Part shown: piece by piece, positions 1-12,285 of the stretch | Layout: each line of letters begins with the position of its first letter | Numbering within the stretch: position 1 is the stretch's first letter | Origin: Gigaspora margarita | Taxonomy: Eukaryota > Glomeromycota > Glomeromycetes > Diversisporales > Gigasporaceae | NCBI GenBank assembly: GCA_009809945.1 | Contig: WTPW01001560.1 | Coordinates: 101,114 to 165,113 of the forward strand | Direction: 5' to 3' | Length of the DNA stretch: 64,000 nt | Program-made: the position numbers and the translations under genes | The notes under the pieces: model-generated | Seen by the model: only the letters and a program-made list of their open reading frames with translations | Databases searched by the model: none | What the model was told of the DNA's origin: nothing

Positions 1-486
1 CTATTAGAGAAAGATATTCTCTACAAATGGGGAAAAAGTCAGCAAAATGCGTTTGAAATATTAAAACAGTATTTGATGTTGGCACCTATTTTACGATACC
101 CCAACTTCAAGGAAATGTTTTATTTACATACTGATGCCTCCAGTGTAGGGTTAGGAGCCATTTTAGCACAGAAAGATAAGAACCACAAGGAATATGTGGT
201 AGCTTATGCAAGTTGAGCACTTTTAAAACCAGAATAAAATTATTCTGCTCTAGAAGTCAAATGCTTAGTCCTCGTATGGGCTGTCGAACACTTCCATTAT
301 TATCTAAGAGCAATACATTTTACTTTAATTATGGACCATGCCACTCTTAAATGGTTACATACTTCCAAACCAAAAGGGAAAAGGGCCCATTGGATTCTAA
401 GACTACAACTATATGATTACTCAATTATACACTGGGCAGGAAGAAAGCATTCCAACATCGATGCTTTATCAAGAATGTACCTATGA
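1..486 (+). pseudogene. Ty3/gypsy polyprotein fragment: RNase H domain, broken
   Basis: Reading frame 1 from the window edge gives the C-terminal end of a reverse transcriptase followed by a retrotransposon RNase H. The diagnostic stretch LHTDASSVGLGAILAQ lies at about residues 41-56, followed by the ALEVKCLVLVWAVEHFHYYL helix and the MDHATLKWL segment; the frame ends in NIDALSRMYL. Two in-frame stops interrupt it, TGA at 214-216 and TAA at 235-237; both are explained by C-to-T changes of CGA and CAA codons. The active-site Asp of TDAS and of MDHA are present. The upstream part (gag, protease, most of the reverse transcriptase) lies outside the window. Domain identity is strong; the copy cannot make an intact enzyme. 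Confidence 0.93.
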
Positions 487-856
487 AAAGAAAGAATTGA
501 AACTAGAAGAGTTGGAACATAGAAACAACAAATTGATTACTTATTCATCAACAATACTTGAACCCTATTATTTCCTATTTTTGGAAAAACTATCAATCCT
601 TGTGACTCTTCTTGTGAATCTCTAACTGCTGCCAGCTGCCCATTGGAATTTAATCAGATTTTTGATTGATGTAGTAACCGAAACCTCGAACCTGTAAAAA
701 CTCAGAAGTCTGATCGATGACCTGATAGTTCTTGTCTTTCGACTTCGTAAACCAAGTTCATGTTTTACTCCTTTTGTTATATAAAAATAGGAGAATATTA
801 ATTAAAAAAAAATAAAAAAATAAAAAAAAAACTTCAAATTAATTACACAAAATTAG

Positions 857-1065
857 TTGAGGTGCTCTGTCTGTAAGTCACTTATTGTGCAAAAATGGGA
901 GGTGCTCTGCCTATAAGACACTTAATAAGCCTGGTACTGGCTGGGTTCGTTATCGAAATAAGTACTGTATAAAAATTGGGAGGATTGTCCAACCTGTAAG
1001 ATGCTTAATAAGCCTGGTACTAGCTGGGTTCACTACTGAAATAAGTACTGCGCAAAATTTGGACC
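857..1065 (+). repeat. tandem ~82-bp units encoding CxxC-type motifs between RNase H and integrase
   Basis: Three units begin near 860, 900 and 981. Read in the frame of each unit they give CSVCKS, then CSAYKTLNKPGTGWVRYRNK followed by YC, then CPTCKMLNKPGTSWVHY, a stop, and NKYC. The shared pattern is C-x2-C-K-x-L-N-K-P-G-T-x-W-V and a terminal NKYC, which resembles a small zinc-binding motif; the second unit has lost one cysteine (Tyr) and the third carries a TGA. The units are no longer in one common frame. The zinc-binding role is inferred from cysteine spacing only. Confidence 0.5.
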
Positions 1066-1215
1066 TAATTAAATATAATAGTTTAAAAGTTTTAAAGTAG
1101 TATTGTTAAGAGAAGAAAATTATTATATAAGAAAGAACATTTAATACTTGGCTATAATGAAATCTGACATTAAAACTAATACCGTCCAGGTAGTCAGTGT
1201 CCTGGCATAGTAAAG

Positions 1216-1980
1216 ATGAAGTCAGTACGATATCAATTACTAAAAAAACTACTTGTTGGAACATACATTGCCAAAGAAGTTAACTCTACAAGAAAGACAG
1301 AGCATCCAAGCCCAAAGTCAATTCTTCAAAGTCCAGAATGCCTAATTTATAAAAAAGATAAACACAAGATTAATCATTTATTAAGAGTTGTCCAAAAATT
1401 TGAAGTTGAACCAATTTTGTTTTTAGTTTATACTCACCCATTAGGAGGACACTTTGGCATAGACATAATGTTCAACAAAATTCAAAATAAATACTATTGG
1501 CCACAAATGTACACCGATATTTGATGATTCGTTCGTACCTGTGATTCCTGCCAAAGAAGAGGTAAAAATTTAGTAACACTACCATTACACCCAATTCTGA
1601 TTGATGCTCCATTCTACAAAATCAGAATCAACATTGTTGGAAAATTACCTGTAACTCCAAAAGGTAATAAATATATAGTAGTTGCTACAGACTACATGAC
1701 CAAGTGGCCTGAAGTAAGAGCAATCAAGAATGCCAATACTCAAGAAGTAGCTGACTTTATATATGAAGATATCGTATATCGCTATGGTTGTCCACAATAC
1801 CTACTATCCAATAGAGGAACACATTTTCAGAATAATTTAATGAATGAATTCTTAAAGAAGTTCACTATTACTCACCATTATTCGACGCCCAATCATCCAC
1901 AGACAAATGGATTAGTGAAAAGATTTAATAAAATGCTTTGCAAATCTATATCCAAATTAGTAACTAACGTTAGAGAATAG
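1216..1980 (+). pseudogene. Ty3/gypsy integrase (zinc-binding and catalytic domains), inactivated
   Basis: The frame encodes the N-terminal HHCC zinc domain (HPLGGHFGIDIM ... CDSCQRRGK) and the DDE catalytic core. Two adjacent TGA codons (1522-1527) break it between the HH and CC halves. All three catalytic positions are changed: the Asp of the usual D-x-V-G-x-L-P motif is Asn (INIVGKLP, codon 1630-1632), the Asp of DRGTHF is Asn (NRGTHF, 1810-1812), and the Glu of NGLVERFN is Lys (NGLVKRFN, 1918-1920). The frame ends at a TAG (1978-1980) where the family usually has Trp. Family identity is strong; the enzyme is certainly dead. Confidence 0.93.
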
Positions 1981-1984
1981 GATT

Positions 1985-2480
1985 TACTTATACCTTCGGT
2001 ACTTTTGCATACCGCACCGCCAAGCAGAGTACAACAAAAATTTCTCCATTCTTCTTGGTATATAGAAGAGAAGCCTAATTTTCAATTCATTCTGATGAAA
2101 ATGAAGAATTGTTAGAAGGAACATTTCTTCAAAGACTCTTCGATCTAATTGAAGTCTTATCTAAATTAAGAAATGATGCCGTCAGACAAGTTGAAAAAGC
2201 ACAAGCAAGTGCTAAAAGAAAACATGATCAGGATTTATCACCTATAGAAGAATTAAAAAAAGGAGAGCTTGTATTAGTATACAAAGCGTCTAAACAATAC
2301 TCAAAAAGTCATTAACTTCACCTGAAATGGAAAGAACCTTTTGTCGTCCACAAGGGACTCCAAAAGGACATATATAAGTTACGTACCATAGATGGAAATA
2401 TAATCAAAGCACTGATAAATCGAAAATTACTCAAGAAATATTATGCCAGAGAGGAAAGTAGTCAAAAAAAATTTTTTTGA
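1985..2480 (+). pseudogene. integrase C-terminal domain of the same element, frameshifted
   Basis: About 10 bases after the stop at 1980 the coding continues in another frame, beginning TFAYRTAKQSTTKISPFFLV, which is the conserved FAYRT region that normally follows the integrase core. After further stops near 2075 and at 2313-2315 the frame continues with LHLKWKEPFVVHKGL and NRKLLKKYYAREES, a GPY/F-like module that ends gypsy integrases, and stops at 2478-2480. One frameshift and two stops separate it from the core, so it is part of the same broken polyprotein. Confidence 0.82.
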
Positions 2481-2833
2481 TTAGTCATCAATCCCATTTA
2501 TATATTCCACTAGTTATAATATTGATTACCTCATTTATCAAACAATAATTGAACCCTATGATTATTCTCCAACTGCCACCAGCCACCATCGGAACATAGT
2601 CGGACTTATGATCGACAAAATTAAAATTAACCAAAACCCATGGACCAAGAAAAACTTGAAAACCCAACCGATTAATGTGAAATCGTGAACTGAGTTCACA
2701 GTTGAAGTCGAGAATTCCAATGCCGCTGCTCTAAGAGGAAAGAAAAATTGATCAAGCTGTCTTAAGAAGATACGAGACAGAATTAACAGTAGTGAAATCA
2801 ATACATATCTAAACCTCAAATTACACTGCAGTA

Positions 2834-3517
2834 GGACCCCGAACAATCTATGTAATGTCATATTTGAAAAATTGCTAACAGAGGGCTGTTTTTTAAAAAG
2901 GTTATATTTGAAAAGTAGGTATTGGGTAAAAAGGTTATATTTGAAAACGGATAATAGGCAAAATGAGTATATTTGAAAGAATAGTAANNNNNNNNNNNNN
3001 NNNNNNNNNNNNNNNNNNNNNNNNNNNNNNNNNNNNNNNNNNNNNNNNNNNNNNNNNNNNNNNNNNNNNNNNNNNNNNNNNNNNNNNNNNNNNNNNNNCA
3101 CTGCAGTAGGACCCCGAACAATCTATGTAATGTCATATTTGAAAAATTGCTAACAGAGGGCTGTTTTTTAAAAAGGTTATATTTGAAAAGTAGGTATTGG
3201 GTAAAAAGGTTATATTTGAAAACGGATAATAGGCAAAATGAGTATATTTGAAAGAATAGTAACAGGGTAATTTTTTCAAATGTTATATTTGAAAAGTGGT
3301 GATGGGAATGGTAAGTAGTTTTTTTAGAAAGCGTTGGGTTTTTGTTGGTTTGAAAATAATTTTTTTTGAAAGCTTACATTTCGAAAATTGGGAACCAATA
3401 CCAAAGTTGGTACCTGATATTTGAAATGTAGCTGATATATACCAAAGTAGAACTGCTAACAGAAAAAATTTTTACTGTGATCCTCAAATATAACCTCACA
3501 TAGATTATTCAGGGTTC
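2834..3517. mobile_element. TIR element of the GGACCCCGAA family, interrupted by an assembly gap
   Basis: The left end reads GGACCCCGAACAATCTATGT and the right end, reversed, GAACCCTGAATAATCTATGT, so the two are inverted repeats of at least 30 bp; both are flanked by CTGCAG. The interior is built of repeated phrases of the type GGTTATATTTGAAAA followed by a GGATA-like string. The same ends and interior phrases occur at 40289-40768. No coding capacity is seen. Superfamily is unknown; it behaves like a non-autonomous DNA element. Confidence 0.65.
2988..3098. other. sequence gap flanked by duplicated sequence
   Basis: A run of 111 N. The 164 bases before the gap (2824-2987) recur, apparently identically, directly after it (3099-3262). 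This is either a real 275-bp tandem duplication or an assembly artefact. Apparent reading frames across the gap are not genes. Confidence 0.9.
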
Positions 3518-5640
3518 TGCTGCAGTAATACCATACGTACCTTACAACTCAGACAAAATTTTCTACGCCACTTTCAGCCTGCTAGTCCAAGATTTGAGAG
3601 TCTTGGACGACAATCAGTTTCTGACCGGTTACCCACTTCATGGCACTAGATCACAATATCGTGACAAATGGATACTATGTGACTTTATTATATTAAGATT
3701 TTTATGCATTGTATGCATAAAATAGGCCTGGGCAAATGTCATGGGCTAAAAGTGGACCTACAAAATCAGCGCAGTAAACTCGTGACTAAAAGTGGATTTA
3801 CCATCAGAATTCTAGATTACTATTAGATGAGGCTTACTGGCCAAATAATAGAAAGGATAACCTAATGAAATCTGAAGAAAAAGTCCAAAAAGAAGGGCTA
3901 AAGATCAAGAAAGAAAATCTGGAAAACAAGCGATGGAAAGACTTCGTTGGAAGAAAGTGTTGTAATAATTATTATAAGCCCCTTAATTTGTAATAGCTTC
4001 ACCCTAATTATTTAATGATATATAATGTAAATTACCCTAAGCCCCTTGAGTTCGTTATGAAAAAATAAGTTATAAAAGAGCTAGGAATTCGTGTTAGTTA
4101 TAAATTAACCTATGGGATTCCAATAATTCATTAACAATATATTTAACAAAACTTCCTAATAAATTTTTTAATAAATTAACTTACCAAATCACCAACATCA
4201 CACCTTTGGCGAGTGCCTTATCATATTGTTTTTATAAACTTTTATCCTATAATTAATTAATCATACGATTTATCCCATAACAATATATATCAAGCTAATT
4301 TTTTTTAAATAGGTCTTATTTTATTTTAATTTATTATTATTATTCAAATACAAGATCTTTTATATATAATTTATACAAAGTAAATACTGTAATACAGTCT
4401 TCTATAAAATAAATCACTAGATATTAAAACTGAAAAGAATTCAAATCTTTTAATAGAATTGTATTTTTATAAATTATCACCAAAATATAAGTATAAATTT
4501 TACTATTTTTTTGCATTTAATATTTGAGGTTTTTGTGAGTATTTAAAAAAACTAGAAAAATAATACAGTCATCCCTTTATAGTTACCAAGTTGGTCGTGC
4601 CTTATTTTGGTGATTGCATAGAGATATGACTATAAATAAAATATCTTGTCATAATCATTTGCCTATAGGTAAATGAGTGTTTAATATAATAAGTAGTTGT
4701 AGCATAATTAAAAAATTTAAAATATTTAACAGTGAATAACTTTTGATCCAGTGGTCCAATATAGATGAAATGACTAGTAGAGTGCTTGTCTCAATGAGAC
4801 AATTTTAATGAGCCTACAATCATCCAAATCTAATTACAGAACCAAGATCACTACAGATTTTTTACTCAGATGTTTAAATTTAATCAATTTTTAAACACAT
4901 AAAGTGATACAAATCCTTAATGTCCTCAGGAACTTGTAATTAGTGTTTTCAATTTTGGGTTCATTAGAATCATCTCATCTAGATGAACATTTTAGTAGTT
5001 GTTTTATCCAAATTGGGGTATTGAATCAATAGTTATTTGTCATCAAACCTTTAAGAAGCTTTAGTAGATAATTTTAAATACATATAAATATGGATATAGG
5101 CAATTAGATTTTATAATCATATTTATTTAAAAATTGGTGACTATAGTATAATGAGGGATTATAATAACAAAATTGTTAAAAAATCAAAATTTATAGTAAT
5201 AGTGATTATAAGCTATTTGTAACTATAATGAGGCTTTTTACTAGTCAAGTGCACAAAATTGGGTGCTTAAATAGAGGTGTGACTATAGGAACAGACAACA
5301 TATGTATAAACTGATACAATACAAAACTATATCTAATTAATTTACTAATAGTAACTGATTAAATATTTTAAATATAGTAAAAAGCATAGATAGCTTGTAA
5401 TATTAAAAACTAGTAAACAATATTATAAGAATTATTAAATCATTTTACTAATTTTATTTTCAAAGCAGTATAAGGCCAAGCAAAATTAATTTCTTGGATT
5501 TCATAACCTGGTCAGATAAAAATCCAAAATTGGAATTTTTAATTTTTTTTAAATTTAACAATAAAAATTTAGATAAGAGTGATATTGAAAATTTTATGAA
5601 GTGTATATTAGGTTTTTAATACCAAAATCTTATAATTAAT
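3518..5640. other. gene-free AT-rich interval
   Basis: No gene is recognised. A short coding-like stretch at about 3826-3966 (plus) reads EAYWPNNRKDNLMKSEEK and continues lysine-rich, possibly the tail of a retroelement. The rest is AT-rich, with weak short inverted similarities near 4562 and 5150 (TACAGTCATCCC-like) that may be an old mariner-type MITE. Confidence 0.6.
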
Positions 5641-5900
5641 TGGACAATGCATTAAACAAGTATAAATATAAATTTCTGCACATAAACATCATGCTATGCA
5701 TCACATAATACTATGTTTATTTATTGTATAAGAATTGTTTAACCAAACATTGCTTTAATAGGTTTTTGTCTTGATTAAAGTGCATGATGATACTATAAAA
5801 AATATCCTTTTTTTCTTTCAGAATTGCACTAATTAAATATGGTATGAATGCATTATATGTCAAGAAGGAGCATGGTGATCAAGAAAAATACTAATATCTA
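5640..5900. repeat. dispersed ~240-bp repeat, copy 1
   Basis: The stretch containing CATCACATAATACTATGTTT and GGTTTTTGTCTTGATTAAAG recurs at 13500-13745 in the same orientation, followed in both by a pyrimidine-rich run and CAGAATTGCACTAA. No ends or coding content were recognised. Confidence 0.65.
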
Positions 5901-5989
5901 ATAATTTAATTCTGATTACTTATATGAAATATATATAATTGATTAATAGGCCTGATTTTAAAATTAGTTTAACATGTAATGAATTTTGT

Positions 5990-8530
5990 AATGACCATCA
6001 TAATTATAGTTAAATCTGCTTTGTAGATCACATTTTGTTCTGTTTTTTAATACCCTTAAACAACTTTTAAAATTGTGCTTCTATTGGTTGATTACCTAAT
6101 TATATATACAAACTATTTTGAGCATAAAAAAAGTCATCAAATGTTTAATGAATTTGAAGCATTTTGCATAATAGTCTTAATTAAATAAACTTAAAGTTCA
6201 CAAACAAGTGCAAGAACATTTGCTGCAATAGATAAAAAAAAACATGATAGTAATTAAAAAAATAGTAAATACATTAGCAAAAATATTAAGAAAAATTATA
6301 TCCTACTAAGATTCAGATGATTGATTTGTAGCAAATTTTTATGTTTATGCTTTTGATTGGTTATACAGCCTGTGATCAATATGTTAAGACTAAAATATCA
6401 ATGAGCAAGTTATGATTAAGAATGTTATTATTATCAATTGTTCAATTATGATAGTACATACATATGTACAAAATCAACCTTAACTATATATGGTATTCTA
6501 ACAAAATTATTTATGTTAAATCATAGTAAGGCTATGCTAAGTAAAACTATGTTTAATATAACCCTTCTCCTCTTTTTGAGCCTCAGATAGAGGGGTAATA
6601 AACATTACTTAATATAAAAATCATATTAACTGTTCAAAAAAAATTTTTTTTAGCCAATCAAAATCTTATGTTTTTTTTACCTTTCTCCTCATATTTAGAA
6701 GTGCAGATCGGAATGGCCTAGGCTACTTTTTTTGAACAAAGTCACCAAAAAATCAGTAGCTTATTTTTGAATAAAAAAGGTTATTTAGCAATTGCAAGTA
6801 GTTGCTATATAGTAAAGTCCAAATCTCTACTACTTGTAATTCTCTAAATGCTAAAAAAATGTAGCCTTTAAAATAAATTTGATTGGTTTATTTCTGATCC
6901 AGTGGTTGTATGTGTTATGTTGTCATTATGTAGATCATTAATCACTGCCAGAATTTATCCTTTAAAATGCTTTTGATTGGTTGATTACTGATCTGGTGAT
7001 TACATGCATTATTTTTTATCTATTATTGTGAGTTATAGTAAGTAGATATGTCATAGTATAGTAATAATTATGGTGTTGAAGTGGTGATATAGCAATCATG
7101 TGTATATAATGTAATAGCGTAATAATTACATAATTATAAAATAATTTAAAGGTGACTATAATACATATAATTTAATAGATAGACTAAATAAAAATTGACA
7201 GACATTAACACAACAGGGATACTAGTGGCACCCACCTTCTTTTTAATATATAATTATATTAACACATGATTGTGAGTAAAATTAAAATTTCATTCTAAGG
7301 TTAAAGTATTACTATGCCAATTTGGAAATAAAAATATCTATATCTAGAATATTTATTCAATCTTGTGATAAAATTACAAATTATTACTTATTGCATCAGT
7401 ATACAAACTGAAAAATAAAATCAATTTTATGAGATACTGTGAGCAAAGTCACATAGTATCCATTTGTTATGAGACCAGAACCCAGATCTATATTGAATAA
7501 ATAATTGATAAATAGTAAAATTAAAATTCCATTCTAAGGTTGAAGTATTATTATGCCAATTCAGAAATAAAGAACATATCCAGTATATTTATTCAATTAC
7601 ATGATAAAATTACAAATCCTTATTTATTGTGTTAGTAATACAAACCAAAAAATGAAATCCAATTTTATAAGATATCATGACAAAGTCACATGGTATCATT
7701 TGTCACAAAACCAGAACCCAGGTTTATGCAAATTGATGATTGGTAAATATGAGGTAGTGGTAATGTATTGTAGGTAACAGGTATGGGCATGCATAAGGAC
7801 AACATATTGAGTGAGTATGTTATGAGTAAGTAAGTATTAGATCATAAGAAACAGTTATTTAAGAGAAGGGCAGGAAATTGTTCTCCCTCTTTTGTTTTTG
7901 CTGCCAGCTTGACACAAGTCTAGCTTCATCATTAATGTTACGTAGCCAAATATAAAATGAAAACAAAGTCAAGATCAATAGTATTTGTAGAAAATAATAA
8001 TGATATCCAGGATATTGCCAGCTGTGTTGACCCCAGAGAATAGTTTAGGAAATGATTCAGAAGAAAAATGGTATCAGTAATTAAAAAATACACTGGACTG
8101 ATTGCCAATGGAGTGTTGCAATTGCTATATAGAGTGAAGGTTTATTGGTGATAGGAACTAAAAAAGAGATTTGGTTGAAAAATTAGTAAGGAGAGTAGTT
8201 AGTGAAGTGAAAGAAAAAGGTAGAGTGGCGAATAGTGGTCAAAAGAGAAATGCATAAGAAAAGAAAAGTAATAGTAATAAATATTGTAGGTATGAAGAGC
8301 ACATAAGAATGATATAGAGTGAGAATGTTTTTGCGTAAGTATGAAATCATGAAAAAAGATTGTTTAAGAGAAGAAAGGAATATTTAAGATGTTAAAGCAT
8401 TTAGAAGGTAGAAGTATAGGTGTAATCGATAGCCTGACCCAGAAAATTAGTGACCCTCTTGTAAAATTTGCCAAACTTATAATATATTAAAATATCTTTC
8501 TATGTGCCAAAGGCACATATCAAATGCTAG
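5990..8530 (+). mobile_element. Helitron-like remnant; 3' terminus at 8530
   Basis: The right end shows Helitron hallmarks: a stem-loop (ATGTGCC-AAA-GGCACAT) about ten bases before a terminal CTAG at 8527-8530, followed by T. Towards the left, at about 6045-6440, lies a module shared with the two Helitrons at 34751-41105 and 47451-50438: a block with ACCCTTAAACAAC and CAAACTATTTTGAG, then a TGCAATAGATAAAAA string, then TTTTGATTGGTTATA and TGTTAAGACTAA. The 5' end could not be placed, so the left limit is arbitrary. No Rep or helicase coding is seen. Confidence 0.5.
7270..7745. repeat. direct tandem duplication, two ~235-bp units
   Basis: The block starting AAAATTAAAATT(T/C)CATTCTAAGG and ending near ACCAGAACCCAG occurs at about 7270-7505 and again at 7512-7740 with scattered differences. 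It is non-coding and lies inside the Helitron-like region. Confidence 0.75.
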
Positions 8531-10126
8531 TTTTATTATATTAATTGATTAAGTGTTTAAGTAAATATATTTAGAAGTGTTTAGCACTCCAAAAAACATT
8601 TAATCATATATTTTTTAGACAAATGTATTATTTATTAAAGCCTGTAAAAGCTTTGGACAATTCAGATATTTGGATATATTGAATATAAACAAGACCAAAA
8701 AAGTTCTTAGATAAGCAAAATGTACAGCATGCTCTAACCATTAACTAACCAATCTATAAAATCTTTAGTTTGCTATAGTAGTTTGTATTATTGTTTGAAG
8801 TACATTATGTAGAGTCATAGTGATCTGGTTTATATGTGCATTTGCAAATTATAGATTTTAATTAGTTAATTAGATCAAAACAATTAGTACTCTGATAAAA
8901 ATAGCTGTTTTGTCAAGCTGATTTATATATATTTTTTTAAGACTCAAAATATTTCTATTTACCTAGTATAGTATAATAAAAATTATATATCAGATGACTT
9001 TCACCCAGATAAAAATAGAATTTCTCTAATTATTATATTTTTAAATGAAAAAAATAAATAAATAAAAAAATAAAAAAAGATAAAAAAAAAAATAAAAAAT
9101 AAAAAAATAAAAAAAAAATAAAAAAAAATAAAAAAATAAAAAAATAAAAAAAAATAAAAAATAAATTAAAATTAAATTGTTCAAAAATTAAAGCATATAG
9201 CTTTAATTTTGAGTCATAACATTTGGTTCTTTTACAAATTTTTTTTCTCTCTATATTTATATACTATAATATTCTTTGTTCATGTTCAAACATGTTAGAT
9301 AATAATTCTTAGTAGCTATAATTGGCTTAATAATAAATTTGAAATACCAGATATTAGATAAATTTAAGCAACATAGGTTCTGTTGATAATTAATAATAGT
9401 ATCTGATGTTTGCAAAAAAGCATTTATTATTTTTTATACTTTTTTTTAAAAAAAAATGGTTGGTTGAATATTGACAAAATTTTATTGCTATAAAAAAAGC
9501 TAAATTTATTTAAAGTTGGATATGAAACCAACAGATTTTGAAATTCTTATCATAACTTGTTTGTACACTTATACTATAAATTTAATTTATAGAATTATAA
9601 GCTAAAGTGTATTTGGAGCTTATGATATTTTCTTCTTAATAATCTTTTTTGTGCAAATAAAAATCAACTATTTTTTACTTAATGTACTTTTAAGACTAAC
9701 TTGTTTTATACTTTATTACTTTATATTCTTATTAACAACTATAAATTCAAGTTATATTTTCTAATTATAATTTGCAAAGTATGGTTATCTAGAAAACTTA
9801 TATATTTATTTAGAAGAGTTATAATGTTATAATATTGATTTTAGCCACAGTCTATATGTCTTTTCATACTCAATCATGCAAGTATTGTAAGTTAGTTTTC
9901 TATATATATTTGCAAACTCAAGGTTCTATAATTGAACTTTATATTTACAAATTTTCTAAGTAGAAAACTTATTAGAAAGCCTTAGTTCTACTAATTTTAT
10001 ATGAATTTGACTTTTTTAGTTTTAATTAAGGGCAGGGTGTACATAGATCATTTTTCATATAATCTACATAGTATATTCTTTTTATATAATAAATAAAAAT
10101 GCTTCTAGTAGCATTTTAACCAATTA
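8531..10126. other. gene-free AT-rich interval with A-rich low-complexity tract
   Basis: Nothing coding is seen. At about 9040-9175 the sequence is a degenerate run of AAAAAT/AAATAAA units. The remainder is AT-rich DNA without a recognised repeat. Confidence 0.65.
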
Positions 10127-10951
10127 TAGTCAAACCTCCCTAAGTGCACCTCCCTAAGTGCACACTCTTCTTAAGTGCACACCTTAGTCTGGTTCCAAGC
10201 TTGGGACTTAATGATAAGTGCACACCCTTCATACTCTTGCTTGCATAGATTTTTGTGGTCCCAGGCTTATATATGCACCTTTATAAATGCATACACATGA
10301 TCAATATAAAATTTGACCAATTAAATTACTGGATTTACCAATTTTAAAAACTGGATTCAATACTAATAAAAGTTAAAATCTCATGTGAATTATATGCAAT
10401 TACAAAGCAGTTAAACAACAATGGCATATTTACATTGCTATACAATGTGCTTAGATATCTTAAGCTATTTTGTACTTAATAATTTTTTTAAATAATATAT
10501 GTATTTATTTACTAATATTTGTATTTATTTAGTCTTTTTTATTGTATTAATTATTTATAAACAATTATTTATTGATAAAATGCTTTAGTTATTTTATTTT
10601 TTTATTTGTATTAACTTTAAGTTGAGATAATAATTTAAATAACTTGGTTTTAGTGTAAGGTTTGGATTATTGAAAGTTTGATCCAAATTCCTTAGTGGTT
10701 TAATTGTTCAACCATTTAATTTAGCTAAAATTACATAATTCTGGCCCATAATTAACATAATTTGGCCTAATACTATAAAAATTTTTATACAGTTAAATGG
10801 TTCAATCTCTTGTTTTAGCATTTATGAACACATGTATTATTAATTATGTGCATTTATATTATTTTATATATATATTCACTATAAATGCACACCCTCTATA
10901 AAACATATTCATGTCTGGTCCTAATAGTGTGCACTTAGGAAGATTTGACTG
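10127..10951. mobile_element. mariner/pogo-type non-autonomous element, TA target
   Basis: The left end reads AGTCAAACCTCCCTAAGTGC next to TA, and the right end is its inverted counterpart: GTGCACTTAGGAAGATTTGACTG followed by TA. The motif TAAGTGCAC is iterated just inside the left end (three times) and reappears as AAATGCACACCCTC near the right. A shorter relative lies at 18858-19028. The roughly 600-bp interior has no open frame of note. Confidence 0.65.
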
Positions 10952-12285
10952 TATTATCAAATTTATATAATATATAGTTTAATTATAATAATAAAGTAGT
11001 ATAGTATAAATTGCTTTAAAGAAAGTTAACTTTATATATAACCAAAATTTTTCTGGATGCTATATAGTTTTGATTGGTCAAATCATATGATATTTATATG
11101 TAAAACATCAATATCATATAATTTTAAATATATTTAATTTTTTTAAACTCATAATTTTTTGTTGGACCTTTTTTATTAAATAATACATAAAAAAAGGTAT
11201 ATATAGCCAATTCCATATACAGAATTAATAGTTCTTAATTATAAAACTTCAGTTAAGAAATCTATATCAAAAAAACATGTACACATTACAAAGCTAATGT
11301 CTTGATAGCTTCTTGAATGCTCTTCTTTCTTTAACCTAGCAGGTATATAGGGCAAAACTATACTACTGCACTTGTTAATATTTTGTATTAAAAAACATGT
11401 AAAACACTAACCCTTAGATTTAACAAATCCTCTTTAAGTTGAGGTCTTATTATAATACAAAAAGAAATAAAAATTGCAAAATTATATAGTTATAAACAAG
11501 CAAAGCACCTATATTCTATTAAAATGATTTTAATAATATTGACTTTCTGGCAATATTCTTTAATATGGTTATAGTAGAACTATTTCTATGAAAACCTAAC
11601 TACAACAATCAAACCCATAAATTTTATGAAAAAAGAAAAAGTGAACCAGAGCCTAAAACAGTCTTTTTAATTAAAAATATAAATTTCTTCATGTATTATC
11701 CTGTTAGGTGAGACTATTTCACATTAGATATTGTTCTGATATAATTACATAATGCAATAATCACTGGGCTATATTTCATAAAATGAAGTTAATGTTTACT
11801 GCCTGCACCATTTTTCAATTTACAATTATTAATTGACTTATGCATATGAAAAAAAGAAATTATACATTTAATCGGCCTCTTCAATCATAAAAATTAAAAA
11901 ATTTATAAAGTCTATGATCTGTGCAGTTTATTTTCAAGTTACTAAAATCAACAAATCAAAAAAATACTAAGATGATATGATATATACAGTAGCACAAATA
12001 AAATTATTACTACAGAAACAAGGTTATAATAATTAAAAATTTTGTTGCACATAACTGCTATATGCAACCAAGTTTTTTAAAAGTTTTAAAACTATAGTAA
12101 TAGTTCAAAATATTTGAAAAATATTTAATGCATTTACTGATCGATATTCTTATTTATTTTTGCTCTTATATATAATATTATTTTCATTTACTAGTTGTTA
12201 CTATCGTATTTATTGATTATTAAATAAATAATGTGGTCTAAAATACTATAAACTCAAAATTTTGTTTTTTAAAAGTAGTTATATA
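10952..12285. other. gene-free AT-rich interval
   Basis: No coding region, RNA gene or clear repeat was recognised. Confidence 0.6.

Larger units (their letters stand above)
1..2480 (+). mobile_element. Ty3/gypsy LTR retrotransposon remnant
   Basis: RNase H (1-486), a spacer with cysteine-coding repeats (857-1065), integrase core (1216-1980) and integrase C-terminal domain (to 2480) lie in the order RT-RNase H-integrase that defines Ty3/gypsy (Metaviridae-type) elements. No long terminal repeat was identified on the right; a short coding-like stretch at about 3826-3966 could be part of the same element's 3' end. Interval 487-856 holds no recognisable domain, only a poly-A-rich tract near 800-835. 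The copy is inactivated by stops, a frameshift and catalytic-site substitutions. Confidence 0.9.

Noticed and set aside
2562..3136. Minus-strand reading frames of 179 and 92 codons
   Set aside because: They run through the N gap and through repeat phrases of a TIR element; no conserved motif.
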